Both the position numbers and the translations under genes were made by a program. 64,000 bases of DNA, taken from NCBI RefSeq assembly GCF_010183535.1, contig NC_071330.1, positions 6,119,717-6,183,716 on the forward strand, given 5' to 3'. Source of the stretch: Caenorhabditis remanei (taxonomy: Eukaryota; Nematoda; Chromadorea; Rhabditida; Rhabditidae). Positions 23,478 to 34,824 of this stretch are shown here, one piece after another (the stretch's first letter is position 1; every line of letters starts with the position of its first letter). The notes below the pieces were generated by a model that worked only from the letters and a program-made list of their open reading frames with translations, was not told where the DNA came from and did not search any database.

Positions 23478-23742
23478 ATCTCCAATCCCCTATATTTCAA
23501 GTGCACTCCGTATCATTTTTCTTTCAATCTCAAATCTTTGTCGTTTTTCACTGTTCTTACAACCATTGAGTTGCTTTCACTCTGATAGTTTTAAATCCAT
23601 CACTCCGGGCCTAGATCTTTGTCACTTCCTTCCCCGTTCTCTCTCCCAAACTTTCCAGGTTTTGTCACTTTTCTTTACCATCACTTTCCATTTTTCGGTA
23701 AATTCAATTTCTGAATACAGTTCTCTCTCCTTCTTTTCGGTT

Positions 23743-23748
23743 AATAAA
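23743..23748 (+). terminator. AATAAA polyadenylation signal of the RING membrane gene
   Basis: Canonical hexamer 266 bases after the stop codon. Confidence 0.65.
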
Positions 23749-24363
23749 TATTTGGTTTAATTATGCACGCTAAAGCCAATTAGCACAAGAATGAAAGGAA
23801 GGCCGTGAGAATATGTCGCTCCCTTCAGATATGACCACCTGCCCTTCGACGGGTTCAGTGGGGCAAACACAAGACAATAACAGATTGGAAGAAAGACGAT
23901 TTGGTTTAAAAAGGAGGCAGGTGTCACCTCTCTTTTTCTATTCATTTTATCCGGAAAACCGAATACATTTTTGACGATTGAAGAGAAGAGAATCGTACTG
24001 TCGCTTCTCCTCGTATTCTCATGACTCGTAATCTATGAGAAAGCTTTTCCTTTTTTCGCTGTGACTCACAAAAAAGACCATCCCTTTTATTCTATGAAGT
24101 TGACTCGAAAAAAAAGATACGAATTGTTTTCTTTCCTAACAACTTCTGAGAACCATTTTTCTAACTGGTTTTCTATTTCTAATTAAATCTTTTGAATCAT
24201 TATAGTATACTATGCAACTAAACTTCTATATAGTTGTATCTTTGAATCACTTATTCCTTACTTGAATTATTAATCACTACCCCGTTTTTCACTCCGATCT
24301 TTCTTACAAATCAAGGAAAAACCTAACGCCAACTCATGTGCCTCTATTTTTCAAACCTCATTT
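23749..24363. other. intergenic, nothing identified
   Basis: AT-rich sequence up to the edge of the inverted duplication; I see nothing further in it. Confidence 0.5.
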
Positions 24364-24745
24364 TCCAGTTCTTGAGTTATAACTCATCTCGGAAATTATA
24401 TCAAGAGCTATTCTTATCTCCACTGTGTTTTAAGCTTCAATAAAATGAATTTATCCATCTCAAAAAGCAAAAGTTTAACGCAGTCAGCAGGATTCGAACC
24501 TACGCGGGCAGAGCCCAATTGATTTCTAGTCAATCTCCTTAACCACTCGGACATGACTGCGGTGTCTAGGCCATGGTTTCATTGAATTACACAAAAGTGA
24601 CATGTAGCATCAATCAGCTAGAGTTGAGGTTGTTCAAATACATCGAATGTGTTTTTGAATTTTTATGATTTTTTAGAGCTGTATGAAGGGCACGGTATCA
24701 GTTTCGAAGTTGAAAAAAGAGAGATAATTTGAAACAAGAAACGAG
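24364..24745. repeat. left arm of an inverted duplication
   Basis: About 380 bp that reappear inverted at 26694-27097. The flanks of the tRNA are shared almost base for base, including GGTGTCTAGGCCATGGTTTC and the AGCTCTTGATATAATTTCC block; one visible difference near the outer edge is TTATAACTC against TTGTAACTC. Similarity weakens towards the inner edge, where small indels occur. Confidence 0.85.
24479..24560 (-). tRNA. tRNA-Ser (anticodon AGA)
   Basis: 82 nt, read on the minus strand. The acceptor stem GCAGTCA pairs with TGACTGC and is followed by a G discriminator. The D-arm/A box is TGTCCGAGTGGTTAAGG. The anticodon stem-loop TTGACTAGAAATCAA holds AGA, the long variable arm is serine-type, and GGTTCGAATCC is the T-arm/B box. 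It reads UCU serine codons. The sequence is identical to the copy at 26900-26981. Confidence 0.96.
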
Positions 24746-25158
24746 TTGTGGGCGCCTTTTTTGGGGGTTTATTACTAAGAGTCTAGGAGTTACTCTCGAG
24801 GAAGACAATATTTTTCATTGAAAATCCTTCGTTCCACGAGTTGGCCAATGTGTATGCAATCAAATTCAGATACTTCCTTATAAATGTGAACCAATCAGCT
24901 AGAGATGAGGTTGTTCAAATAGATCGAATAACTTTTTGAATTTTGATGATTTTAAATAAGAGCTGTGTGAAGTGCACGGTATCAGTTTCCAAGTTGAAAA
25001 AGTGAGAATTTGAAATAAGAAACGAGATGTGCGCTCATGGGCGCCATTTTTGGGGTTTATGACTAGGAGTCATTCTCGAGGGAGAGAAGACAACATTTTT
25101 CACAGAAAATTCCCTACGTAAGCAATTAAAATCCGATACTCTAATATAGATGAGAACC
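24611..25158. repeat. two-copy head-to-tail repeat, unit about 275 bp
   Basis: Copy one runs 24611-24891 and copy two 24892-25158. Both begin CAATCAGCTAGAG and share GAGGTTGTTCAAATA, GCACGGTATCAGTTTC, GAAACGAG and the GGGCGCC block in the same order, diverged by substitutions and small indels. The first 130 bases of copy one belong to the left arm of the inverted duplication, so a third partial copy lies inverted at about 26694-26851. Confidence 0.75.
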
Positions 25159-26693
25159 GAGTTGTTTTTCTTTCACAAAGTACTATTTGCTTTAGTTTCA
25201 GATGCACAGTTTCACGTACACAGTAGATAAAAGTACACGTTGGTCCAAAAATAAAGTTGACTGATAAAAAGTGGGAACTCCAAGTGTGTATCTGCATATA
25301 ATCCTCCATCGCAGCTGAACTAACACACTCTACTCTTTATCATAATATCAAAGTTTGTACAGCGTATTCTAAAAATGAATCACAAAATGCAATTCCCAGG
25401 TCAGAGACATTCAAGCACAAACACACATGTACAAACTTTCCATATTTGCAAATCTAGTTTCTTTTTTGAAACTTCTTTTCTTACTTTTCCCTTAATAGAT
25501 TTCATCAATTCCCTTGTATTTTTTATCATGATGCAAGTTACAGATAACGTCATTTTTTGACCCTTTGTAAGTCACATGAAAAATTATTGGGAACTGTGCT
25601 CTTCTCCCTTTTCAACCGTGTCCAAAAAGATAAGAATCACAATGTGATTAGAAAAGAAAAATGGGCGGCTCATTCTTGAAATGTCCAAAACATTCTCGTT
25701 TCCTTTCTGTCTCTCCGAAATAATACAAAACATTCCCTCCGTCTTGTGATACATCGTAGTCATCCGGTTGTCCTACATTTTTGTGTGAAGCTAGATTTTA
25801 GTGGAACAAAATTTCGATTTCGTTTGGTAGGCGGTTGAGCCGGGTGGTCAGATTGATGTTTTTGATGTATGGGATGGTTGAGAGGAGGCGGAATATAAAA
25901 GTGTTAGAATCGAAGAAATTGACCAGTCTTTTGATCTTTTTCGAATCGGTTTGGAATTTCGGAGGTGTCTGAATTTTGACTATTCGTGGAATCTGACCTA
26001 GTTTTGACCAAATTGGTAGACAGATTTAGTTGAACTTAAACTTACGAGGACTAATATTTTCTATTCATCTAATCGAGAAACGACCCACGGCATACTAATG
26101 ACCTACATAAACGAGAATACCTTCCCTAATCAAAAATTCTGAAACTCAAAAAATATATGAGCCTGTAAATATTCGTCGGAAAATCATGATTCCTTCCGTT
26201 CAACTTCATCCCTCACTTCCTGCTGTTATCAAAACTTTCAAAGATCATACAACTCCTTCCAACTTTCATTTTATCACTGCCATCTCTTTCTCGACTTTCA
26301 AAAGTTTTATTAACCACTTTTCCGTTTCTTCGGTCAACCATTCAACCTTCTTATCAGTCTCCTTTCACTCTCCACCCTCTAACCTACTCCCAGATAAATT
26401 AACTTTTGTTCTCCTTTTCTGAGATCTGAAAATGTCTCTATTCATACAACACCAAATCAAAATCTTCTCCATATTTTCAATCTAGACAACTCATTTAACC
26501 AGATGTCCACGTGCCACGTGACTCTTTGACATATAAACATCGTCATCTTGATAAGAAAAGATACCGTTTTAATTTCGTTATTATTGTTTCTCTCTCTAGA
26601 TTCACAACAAAATCTGATAGTTTTGTTTAGTGTTTCGTAGGGATACACAGGTCTTTTCGAATATGTTTTTTCCGAATATTTTCTCTTTTTCTC
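25159..26693. other. spacer inside the inverted duplication
   Basis: AT-rich; the open frame at 26186-26422 is T/C-rich and unsupported. No gene is seen. Confidence 0.5.
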
Positions 26694-27097
26694 TCTCGTT
26701 TCTTGTTTCAAATTATCTCTTTTTTTCAACTTTTTTTCAACTTGGAAACTAATACCGTGCACTTCACACAGCTAGCTGCAGCTCTAAAAAATATACGAAA
26801 TTAAAAAACACATTCGATCTATTTGAACAACCTCAACTCTAGCTGATTGATGCTACATGTCACTTTTGTGTAATTCAATGAAACCATGGCCTAGACACCG
26901 CAGTCATGTCCGAGTGGTTAAGGAGATTGACTAGAAATCAATTGGGCTCTGCCCGCGTAGGTTCGAATCCTGCTGACTGCGTTAAACTTTTGCTTTTTGA
27001 GATGGATAAATTCATTTTATTGAAGCTTAAAACACAGTGGAGATAAGAATAGCTCTTGATATAATTTCCGAGATGAGTTGTAACTCAAGAACTGGAA
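26694..27097. repeat. right arm of the inverted duplication
   Basis: Inverted partner of 24364-24745, ending at ACTGGAA (27091-27097). Its inner part includes an extra AAGTTGAAAA repeat compared with the left arm. Confidence 0.85.
26900..26981 (+). tRNA. tRNA-Ser (anticodon AGA)
   Basis: 82 nt, identical to the minus-strand copy at 24479-24560, with intact A and B boxes and a following TTTT tract (Pol III terminator) within about ten bases. The pair lies head-out on the arms of the inverted duplication. Confidence 0.96.
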
Positions 27098-27854
27098 TCG
27101 TTAAAGGCTGTTATTTTCCAGGTCAAAATAATAACAAATGTGATGAAACATTTCACGATTGAGAGTTAGGTAAGCTGGGAGTAAGTAAACAATGATGCAA
27201 CTCTGATAACTTATAACACCGAGCAATAACTTCCATCTGGTGCGCATATTAGGTTCTGTTGATAAGCAAAGTTTCAAATATTGTGCTCCAGAAAGTTTTC
27301 CAGTTCCCCGTAACAGTTCAACTATTCCAATCACCAAACCCAACCCCTTTTAATCAGGATCAAAAAGTGTTACGTGCGAGTACTTTCGACTGATAACAGT
27401 CTAATCCAGCAGACCTTTCAATTTCATATATAGTATCACGTTCTTACTTCGTTTCCCTTTTCAAATAAACTACATCCAGGCAGAAAGTCTTCCCAGTATT
27501 TGTATTCTTGATACACATTTTCGTTTGATTCATATTCAAAAACAAATATTCTTGTTCTTCCTTCCTCAAAAAATACAATATTCCATTCCATTTCCTTCTT
27601 TTTACTACATTTTCTATATTACTTCATTAGTCACTTCTCATTTCCTTTGTTTCCAATGAAATAACGGGAAACTTGGGCTGCAAAATTATTGAAAAGCACT
27701 GTGTTTGTTCAATGACATAGAGAGAGTTTAGCCCCCACATTTAGACCTCCAATATGTTCGCTTTTTCTTTTTCTGTATGTGTCATCCACTATCTCTTTTC
27801 TACTTTAAATATTCCTATTTTCTGATTACTTACTCTCGAGAGTATTGAAATATC
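27098..27854. other. intergenic, upstream of the PPxY membrane gene
   Basis: An 80-codon minus-strand frame at 27343-27101 looks protein-like but lacks an ATG near its start, splice support and a family match; it ends right at the duplication edge and may be a gene fragment. Nothing else is seen. Confidence 0.4.
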
Positions 27855-30800
27855 ATGTCTTTTTTAGCGATCCCAATGCCTTTCAGTCGGAATGCACAAA
27901 CTTCAACGACACAGAGTCCAGCATGTTTGGTGAGTTGAATTTTGGGTTTTTGAGTTATAATTTAGTGGTACGGTTTTGAGTTCAAGTGAGAAAAATTATA
28001 TGTTGAGACATTTACTCGAATACTATAAAAATCAGGTTTTCTAATATGCGTCTACAAATTAAAGTTAGTTTTTCTCAATTTAAACTATACTCATGGGATA
28101 TCGATCAGATATTTCTTCAAACTCTAAAAACCTTAAAATTTTGACCATCTTTCAGGAGAATGACCCAAACTGTGACCTCATGAGATACCTCATTGCTTTG
28201 GTTGTTTTCATTGGACTCATTGCGATTTTCATGTTCGGATGCAAAGCTGCAATCAGATTATTAACAAAGAAAAGGTACGTTCTATTCTATTCCTGTTGAT
28301 GTCTTTAATTGAAAGTTCGCAGTGACCAGTGATCAACTTGCTAGATAGTCACTAGATAACAAACTGTTTTTATGGAAAACCTGATGATGTTTCAAATAAT
28401 TTTTCGACTTTTCTATGTTTGCAAATGAAGGGAGAGTTGAGTGTATTTGATCAACTGTTCCTGTTCTTGTTTGTTTGACTTTTCTTAAATAGAATAAGAT
28501 GGACGGTGCTGAAAATGTTCAGACGCTGGAAGTAGGGTTAAAGTTACTTTTTTTTAGAATCACTGCTCTCTAGTGTACTTTTCATATCAACCAAAAAGTA
28601 AATAGCTACAATAAATAAGTAAAAGCCATTTTCATAGTTTCAGAGTTCTTCAGAAATACTTAAACGGAATTATTTTTGGCATCGCAAATCAGTTTTTTGC
28701 CAGGTATCCAATTATTGAACCTAAAAGAGCCTTTTGACTGTCTTATTAGTCCCATACCTGTAAACGGATGACGGAAACAGCAAATATTTCTCTGGAATGA
28801 AATAACTTTTAATTTTTCTATACAAGAGATGTCCCCTTTTGTTAAAATGATCATATTGCGACTACGTCAACTAAAGTTTTTATAGGTCATAACAGAAGTG
28901 TTGTATCTCGTGCTAATAGAGAACAATGTATATTAATCACTCGTTTATTAGTGATTCAGAATACTAGAATGAGGGGGACAAGGGTAACAATCCTTCACGG
29001 GTCACGTTCCGGATTCAGGTATCAAAACTACAACTGACTTTAGAACGAGAGGAAAAGAATGACAATTCCTCTTCGCGGGCAAACGGGGGAATACGAGGGA
29101 AAGCGGGTAGATCAAAAATAATATAAATCTTTGTGACTAAATAAACAACGTCACAACACCTCCCTACGTAAAGATAAAACATACTGGTTAATCAGGGGTT
29201 GTCCTTCTTGGCTGAACTGGAGACGGAGCAAGTCGTTGTCCTTGAACTGCTGTAGTTGTTGACTGACTTGACGAAGGTTGAGTAGATGCCCTTAACTGAA
29301 CTTGTTGCGCTGGAGATGATGATGTCCCTTGACCTTGATGCACTCGTTGTAGTGAATCCATGACTGGTGTAGGTGTCATATCCCTCTTCGCTTCATCGGT
29401 AGACTTCTTTGTTGACCAAACTGTCGGTAACTCGAACACGTCGAACATAGTGGTAGCCCACTCATGCTCCTTGCTTTGCTCCTGTGTTGACTCCTCCAAT
29501 CGCATCTTCATTTGATTGGCATGTACAACACGCTCTCGTCCGTCATTCAGACCGATGACGTAGACGACTCGACCTTGTCGCTGGTTAACCTTTCCAGGCT
29601 TCCACGACCATGTATTCTTCTCGAATACCTTCACAAATACAGAATCACCTTTACGGTAACTTCTGGCTTTCACTCCGTGATGCTTATCAAACTGTTCTTT
29701 CATTGCCACTTGCTCTGAATCTACAGTTTTGTTCAACTGCGGCATCATCAACGATAACCTTGTTCTCAGACGCCTTCCGAGATGAACCTCCGCTGGTGTC
29801 AAACCTCCAAGAGCATTTGACGGTGTTGAGCGATAGTGTAACAGAAATTGTGATAAAATCTCAGTGTCCACACTTCCCTCCCCTTTTAACTTTTTCAATC
29901 CTCTCTTCAATGTGTCAACAAATCTTTCTGCTTGACCGTTCGATTGAGGATGAAATGCTGGTGAGCGAACATGCTCAATTCCTGCATCTTGGCACATCGT
30001 GGCAAATTCCTTTGACACGAACTGTGTACCATTATCAGAAACCAAAGTTTCAGGGTAACCGTGTTGACTGAACATGTCTTTCAATGTTCCGACGGTCGAA
30101 ACTGCCGATATCGACTTCACTATCTTAACCTCTGCCCATTTTGATTTAGCATCAACTGCGACAAGATAGTATTGTCCGTTCTCTGGACCTGCATAGTCGA
30201 TATGAACTCTTTGCCAAACACGCTCCGGTGTCTTCCATGGCTGTAATGGGATCTTTCTAGGGATCTTCCCACCTTGACTAATAGTGCACGACGACACTAC
30301 CTTCTCCATGACCTTTGAAGTTCCCTGTACACTTGGACGCTTCGATCTGACGACCGGTGTTGCATTCTCCTTTACCTTGAGAACTGTCTTCTTTTTAACA
30401 CACCGTTTTAGTCCCTTCTTGAACACCTCCGGAAACTTTCCGTTCAATCCCCCATGGATTCCATCTGTGTTTGAATGTGTCAGCTCATTGACCATCATTC
30501 CCATGTGATAAGACATCTCTTTAGATCTTCCGATTTAGTCTAACCCCAACAGATTTCCGTGTTCTCGGACATACACATAACCAGTACCTACTGATTCTTT
30601 GAGTCTGAACTCCACTAGCGCCCTGCCTAGTATCTTCAACTCATTTCCACTTGCTGACTTCACTTTAGATCTACATCTCTCCAAGTCAGGCTTTCCTATT
30701 CTACTCCAATCTTCCCTTCCGATGAGAGTGATATCAGATCCAGTATCCAACTGAAACTCCACCGACTCACTATTCACATCTACTGACACATACTGACGGA

Positions 30801-33800
30801 CAGAATTGACCTCAGCATCTTCCGAAGAAGCTCCACCAACTATGGCAACGTGCTGTGTCTTTCTAGATGACGAATCTTTTCTCGATCTGCAAAAACTGGA
30901 CATATGTCCCTTCTTCTGACAATCGAAACATGTTGTGAGTGGTTTGGGACAATCTGGCTTTCTATGGCCACGTTTCCCACAGTTTCAACACTTTCCACCT
31001 TCAGAATTACCATCTTCTGATGTGTTCTTGTCTCTACTCTGATCCTGATTACTCGGCCTTCTAGCATACACTGCTCTCACTGCCGTATCACTTTTCTCCA
31101 TCTCAGACACCGCACTAGTTTGACTCTGTATTTTCTGCCATTCTGTACACAACTCATTGATGTTAACTTTTTCTCCCAGTTCTGTCTTCTTCTCGACATA
31201 TTTCAGAAAATATGCCCGAGCTTTGGTATCCTGTGTGGGATCTAACCCTCTTAGCCAAAAGAACACCTTCCAACCATCAGGGTCAATGTCTTTCAACATT
31301 GCCAATTCACACAACGCATTCACCTTGTTTGTGTATTCAACTGGAGAGTCACCATCACGAGCAATATTGATGCACGCGAATCTATGCGAGAACAAACTCT
31401 TCTTTATATCGAACATTTCTTTCAAAATGTCGACGGTATCTTTGAAGTCCACCTAATGGTGCAACTTGGGACAGATTCTTCTAGAATACTGTTCATATAC
31501 CTCTTCTGACAATTTACTCACTAACAGAGCAACTCTGTTTTTGTCATCGAGACCCTTTCCTTCCTCAGTAAACGCCGTACTGTAACGCGCGTACCACTTC
31601 GAGAATGTTTTCTCGGTTTCCAAATCGAATTGGAACACCGAAATTCTACCACCAATGTCGTTCATCAACTGTGATTGTGACACGGTTAGTCCGCTTGATG
31701 TTCCCAAGGAAGCATCAATTTGACTCTTTTCCGCCACGGCTTTTGTCAAGACAGCAATGGTTTCTTCATGCTTTTTGGCTTGTTCTGCCATTTGCTTTTG
31801 CATGTATTCCATCATTTCGATGAACTTTCGGTTCATCTCTGCGTCTGACATTTTTCAATCAAACTTTAGATAAACTGGGTAACAACCAGTATCTTTAGCT
31901 TTGATCGCCTCAATCACCAGAAAAATCGATATCCGCCGGATAAAAATCCAACCGAAAAACGAATACTTTTCGTTTTCGATTACGAAAAATCGATATTTCT
32001 CCGTGAAATTGAGTGTGCTTCCGGATCCACGTTTAGCAACACACAATTCTTTGAGAACTAGAGGCAACGAAAACTGATTTGCTTTCCGGATCTACGTTTA
32101 AGCAAACAGAATTCTTAAAACTAGAGACAGAGAAAACTGATTTGCTTTCCGGATCACGTTTAAGCAAACAGGATTCTTTATCAACTTGCTAGTCTTTCTT
32201 TCCGGATCACGTTTAAGAAAAGAGCTAACAAGTAATACGGTGGTCTTCTCACTCAAACTGAGCTCGAAATCTGATCGCCACTGTTGTATCTCGTGCTAAT
32301 AGAGAACAATGTATATTAATCACTCGTTTATTAGTGATTCAGAATACTAGAATGAGGGGGACAAGGGTAACAATCCTTCACGGGTCACGTTCCGGAAGCA
32401 GGTATCAAAACTACAACTGACTTTAGAACGAGAGGAAAAGAATGACAATTCCTCTTCGCGGGCAAACGGGGGAATACGAGGGAAAGCGGGTAGATCAAAA
32501 ATAATATAAATCTTTGTGACTAAATAAACAACGTCACAACAAGAAGAATAACGTGTATTGTGTCCTTATTAAAGTCGTTCCTTAAAATTTTAAGACCGTC
32601 AGAATGACGTTTCTGGAAATCCGGTTTCGAATATGACGCTTTTGAAATGTTTCTTTGTTTGAATATGATCTGATGGCATAGTTCAGCCAGGTTGTAGGGC
32701 TCCATCTTCTAACTCTAAAATTCTGAACTTTCTGGCGAAGAGAATGTTTTGACCTGTTCGGTACCAGCCAGTACCCTATCCAAGTACCCCTCTCACCTAT
32801 TTTGACATTCCTTTCCCTCCTTTTATTCAATTTGTTATTGCCGCCTGTTTGCCCTTCCCAGTGCTCTATTCTACCATTTCAATCAAAACATTGTACAACA
32901 AATCCAGCCATTCTTCCAAAAAATAGTACAAAAACACAATATGTATTTGGTAATGTCAGATAGACAACCACCGCTGGTTCTGTTTTCGCATTCTATATTT
33001 GTGTGCTCACTTTAGTGTCATTTTCGAAAAAGGAGGTGCATTTTCAAAACAAAACAAGGACATAGTGCTCTCTCTGTGCCTCTTATCAAATATACCATCG
33101 TGCCTTTCTGAAATCGATAACACCCATCATCATCATCATTTCCTTACTCTTTAGTTTCTACTTTTTCCCTCAATAAGAGAACCACACCCAAAGTATTACC
33201 ACAAAATGTGCTGCTTTCTTCTATGTTTTCTCGATTTGTTCAGGTAAAAATGCCACGTAGAATTGGACTATTTTCGGGGATTGGTTATTAGGTTCATCAT
33301 TAATTTCAAAGTCTTATCAGAGCCAATCAGTAAAAATATTTGAGTCAAAAATCATCGGAATTCTAATTATTCCAAAAATAAAATAACAATAAATCATGTG
33401 ATTTCAGGAATTCAAACCCCGCCCAAAACGACACCGATGTCATCTATCCGAGAGATGGTGAGTTGAGATTAATAGGGGAAAACCGTAGTGAACGATAGAC
33501 TGCTTGGCACCAAGACGGCACCGTGCCACGTTTAGCACTTCTATCTTCTCGTGAGAAACTATCCGTTTTTTTCAGACCGACATGTCAGCAGGAGTCACCA
33601 GAACTTTGGATTTATCGATCCTCCACCGAGATATGAACAAATTTTTAAACGAGGAGGAGGTGCTCCATCAGTAATCACAACAAGAGAAGCACCGAGTGTC
33701 ACCAGGTCTTCTGGAGATGCAAGTTTGCCTCCAAGTTACGAACAAGCTGCAATCAATGCGAGGAGAGAAAGGTTTGTATCCAAGATCAAACATCCTTTGA

Positions 33801-34423
33801 GATGAAATATTCTAGAAATCAAAAGTCATGAGTTTATTTTATCATGAGCTGAAAACAGTAGTTTGATAAGTCACGAGTCTGAAAATTGATCGGAAACACT
33901 TTATCAGTTACCAGAAAACACATGAACTCTTTACAGCAAAAATTAAAAACTTTTGTTTTCAGCCGACTCCAAACAGTCATCTTGAATCAACCGGGCTTCC
34001 GAGAGGTCCCATTGACAGCTATTGATATGGAACAGTGAGTTATTGTATCAAAAAATCTGAAAACTATTTGATAACTTTCAGCCCCGCAATGCCATCCCCA
34101 TCATCTACAATTTTAGACATGGAATCCGAGATTGCAAATATTCAGAATCATGCCCACGCCTGTGTTCATAGATACGATTCAAATCATGCAAACGGTATGG
34201 GTTGTATAGAAACTAATATATAGATGTAGTGGCTTCCTACCCCATATCCCAAAGAATGTATCTCAAAAACTGCATATTTTTAGTTTCAGAAGTTGCACGA
34301 ACCGCAGCAGCAGTCTCCACTCCAAGCTGCTCCAACTCACTTCCCGAACTAGAAGCACCAGAAGGAGGACCACCTGGTTATGATGCAATAAGTCTCGTGA
34401 ATGAGACAATTAGTGCTCGATAG
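27855..34423 (+). CDS. single-pass membrane protein with three PPxY motifs
   Basis: Seven exons: 27855-27929, 28156-28274, 33408-33457, 33576-33771, 33963-34034, 34082-34194, 34290-34423. They total 759 nt, 252 aa. A short Ser/Thr-rich N-terminus without a clear signal peptide is followed by one membrane span (about 36-54, LIALVVFIGLIAIFMFG) and a basic stop-transfer (KKR). The long polar tail has three PPxY motifs: PPRY (98-101), PPSY (133-136) and PPGY (236-239). PPxY motifs bind WW domains, especially those of NEDD4-family ubiquitin ligases, so this resembles a membrane adaptor for such a ligase; that role is inference and I cannot name the gene. Exons 2 and 3 are separated by a 5133-bp intron holding an antisense LTR retrotransposon. 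Its 3' end converges on the CLIP gene, leaving about 400 bp between the stop codons. Confidence 0.85.
28899..29158 (-). repeat. 3' LTR of the retrotransposon
   Basis: 260 bp. It matches the other LTR except at two adjacent positions that I could see (GGATTCAGG here, GGAAGCAGG there). Confidence 0.95.
29188..31851 (-). pseudogene. defective gag-pol frame of the retrotransposon
   Basis: One reading frame runs from an ATG at 31851 to a stop at 29188 but is broken by three in-frame stops: TAG (31455-31453), TGA (30987-30985) and TAA (30537-30535). In order it encodes a Gag-like helical region, CCHC zinc-knuckle remnants (the TGA falls in the first), an aspartic protease with LDTGSDITLIG, the first part of the sequence that normally leads into reverse transcriptase, and then an integrase core (DDE residues in HIDYAG, VSDNGTQF and NGQAERF) with a Gln/Ser-rich tail. 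The palm of reverse transcriptase and RNase H are absent, an in-frame deletion near 30340. No frameshifts are needed. Confidence 0.85.
32282..32541 (-). repeat. 5' LTR of the retrotransposon
   Basis: 260 bp, nearly identical to 28899-29158. On the minus strand it would supply the promoter for the element, reading against the host gene. Confidence 0.95.
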
Positions 34424-34607
34424 CCATCTTTCATTTTATTTCTTCTCTCCTTCTCTCAAATACTTTAGTCTGAAACGATCTCTTTACTACCAATGTTTTT
34501 ATCAGTTTTCAAATTCCCTCATGCCTATCATGTTTGCCATTTTGTCTGTATTTCGGTTTGTGCATAATTTTATTTTGCCTGAAAAAAGAGTGAAATGAAA
34601 CATTGCT

Positions 34608-34617
34608 TTTATTTATT
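34608..34617 (-). terminator. overlapping AATAAA signals of the CLIP gene
   Basis: Minus-strand AATAAATAAA about 210 bases past the CLIP stop codon, between the two convergent genes. Confidence 0.65.
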
Positions 34618-34824
34618 TAATATCAATTTGTAGAAAAAAGAAGCGTACATTTATAGTCGTTGTACAGAAAATACAAGTGACAAAGAGATCAGAGGGACGA
34701 ATTGAATGCGAAAACTGGGGAGAAAAGGAGAGGAAACGGGACGAAATATGATCATAATCTATTAGAAAAAGAAAAAAAGAGTCATGAAATAAAGAGATAT
34801 TTGAATAAAACAAAACTAATCGAA

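Larger units (their letters stand above)
28899..32541 (-). mobile_element. internally deleted Ty3/gypsy-type LTR retrotransposon
   Basis: A 3643-bp element flanked by the 5-bp duplication AGAAG (28894-28898 and 32542-32546), with 260-bp LTRs starting TG and ending CA. Coding is on the minus strand, opposite to the host gene. Next to the 5' LTR (the higher coordinate) is a TGG-starting primer-binding-site candidate (TGGCGATCAGA). Next to the 3' LTR is a short polypurine AGGGAGG. Gag, zinc-knuckle, protease and integrase segments are present, but reverse transcriptase and RNase H are missing, so the copy cannot move on its own. Confidence 0.95.

Noticed and set aside
27101..27343. Minus-strand 80-codon frame at the edge of the inverted duplication
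   Set aside because: No start codon near the beginning and no splice or family support; at best a gene fragment.
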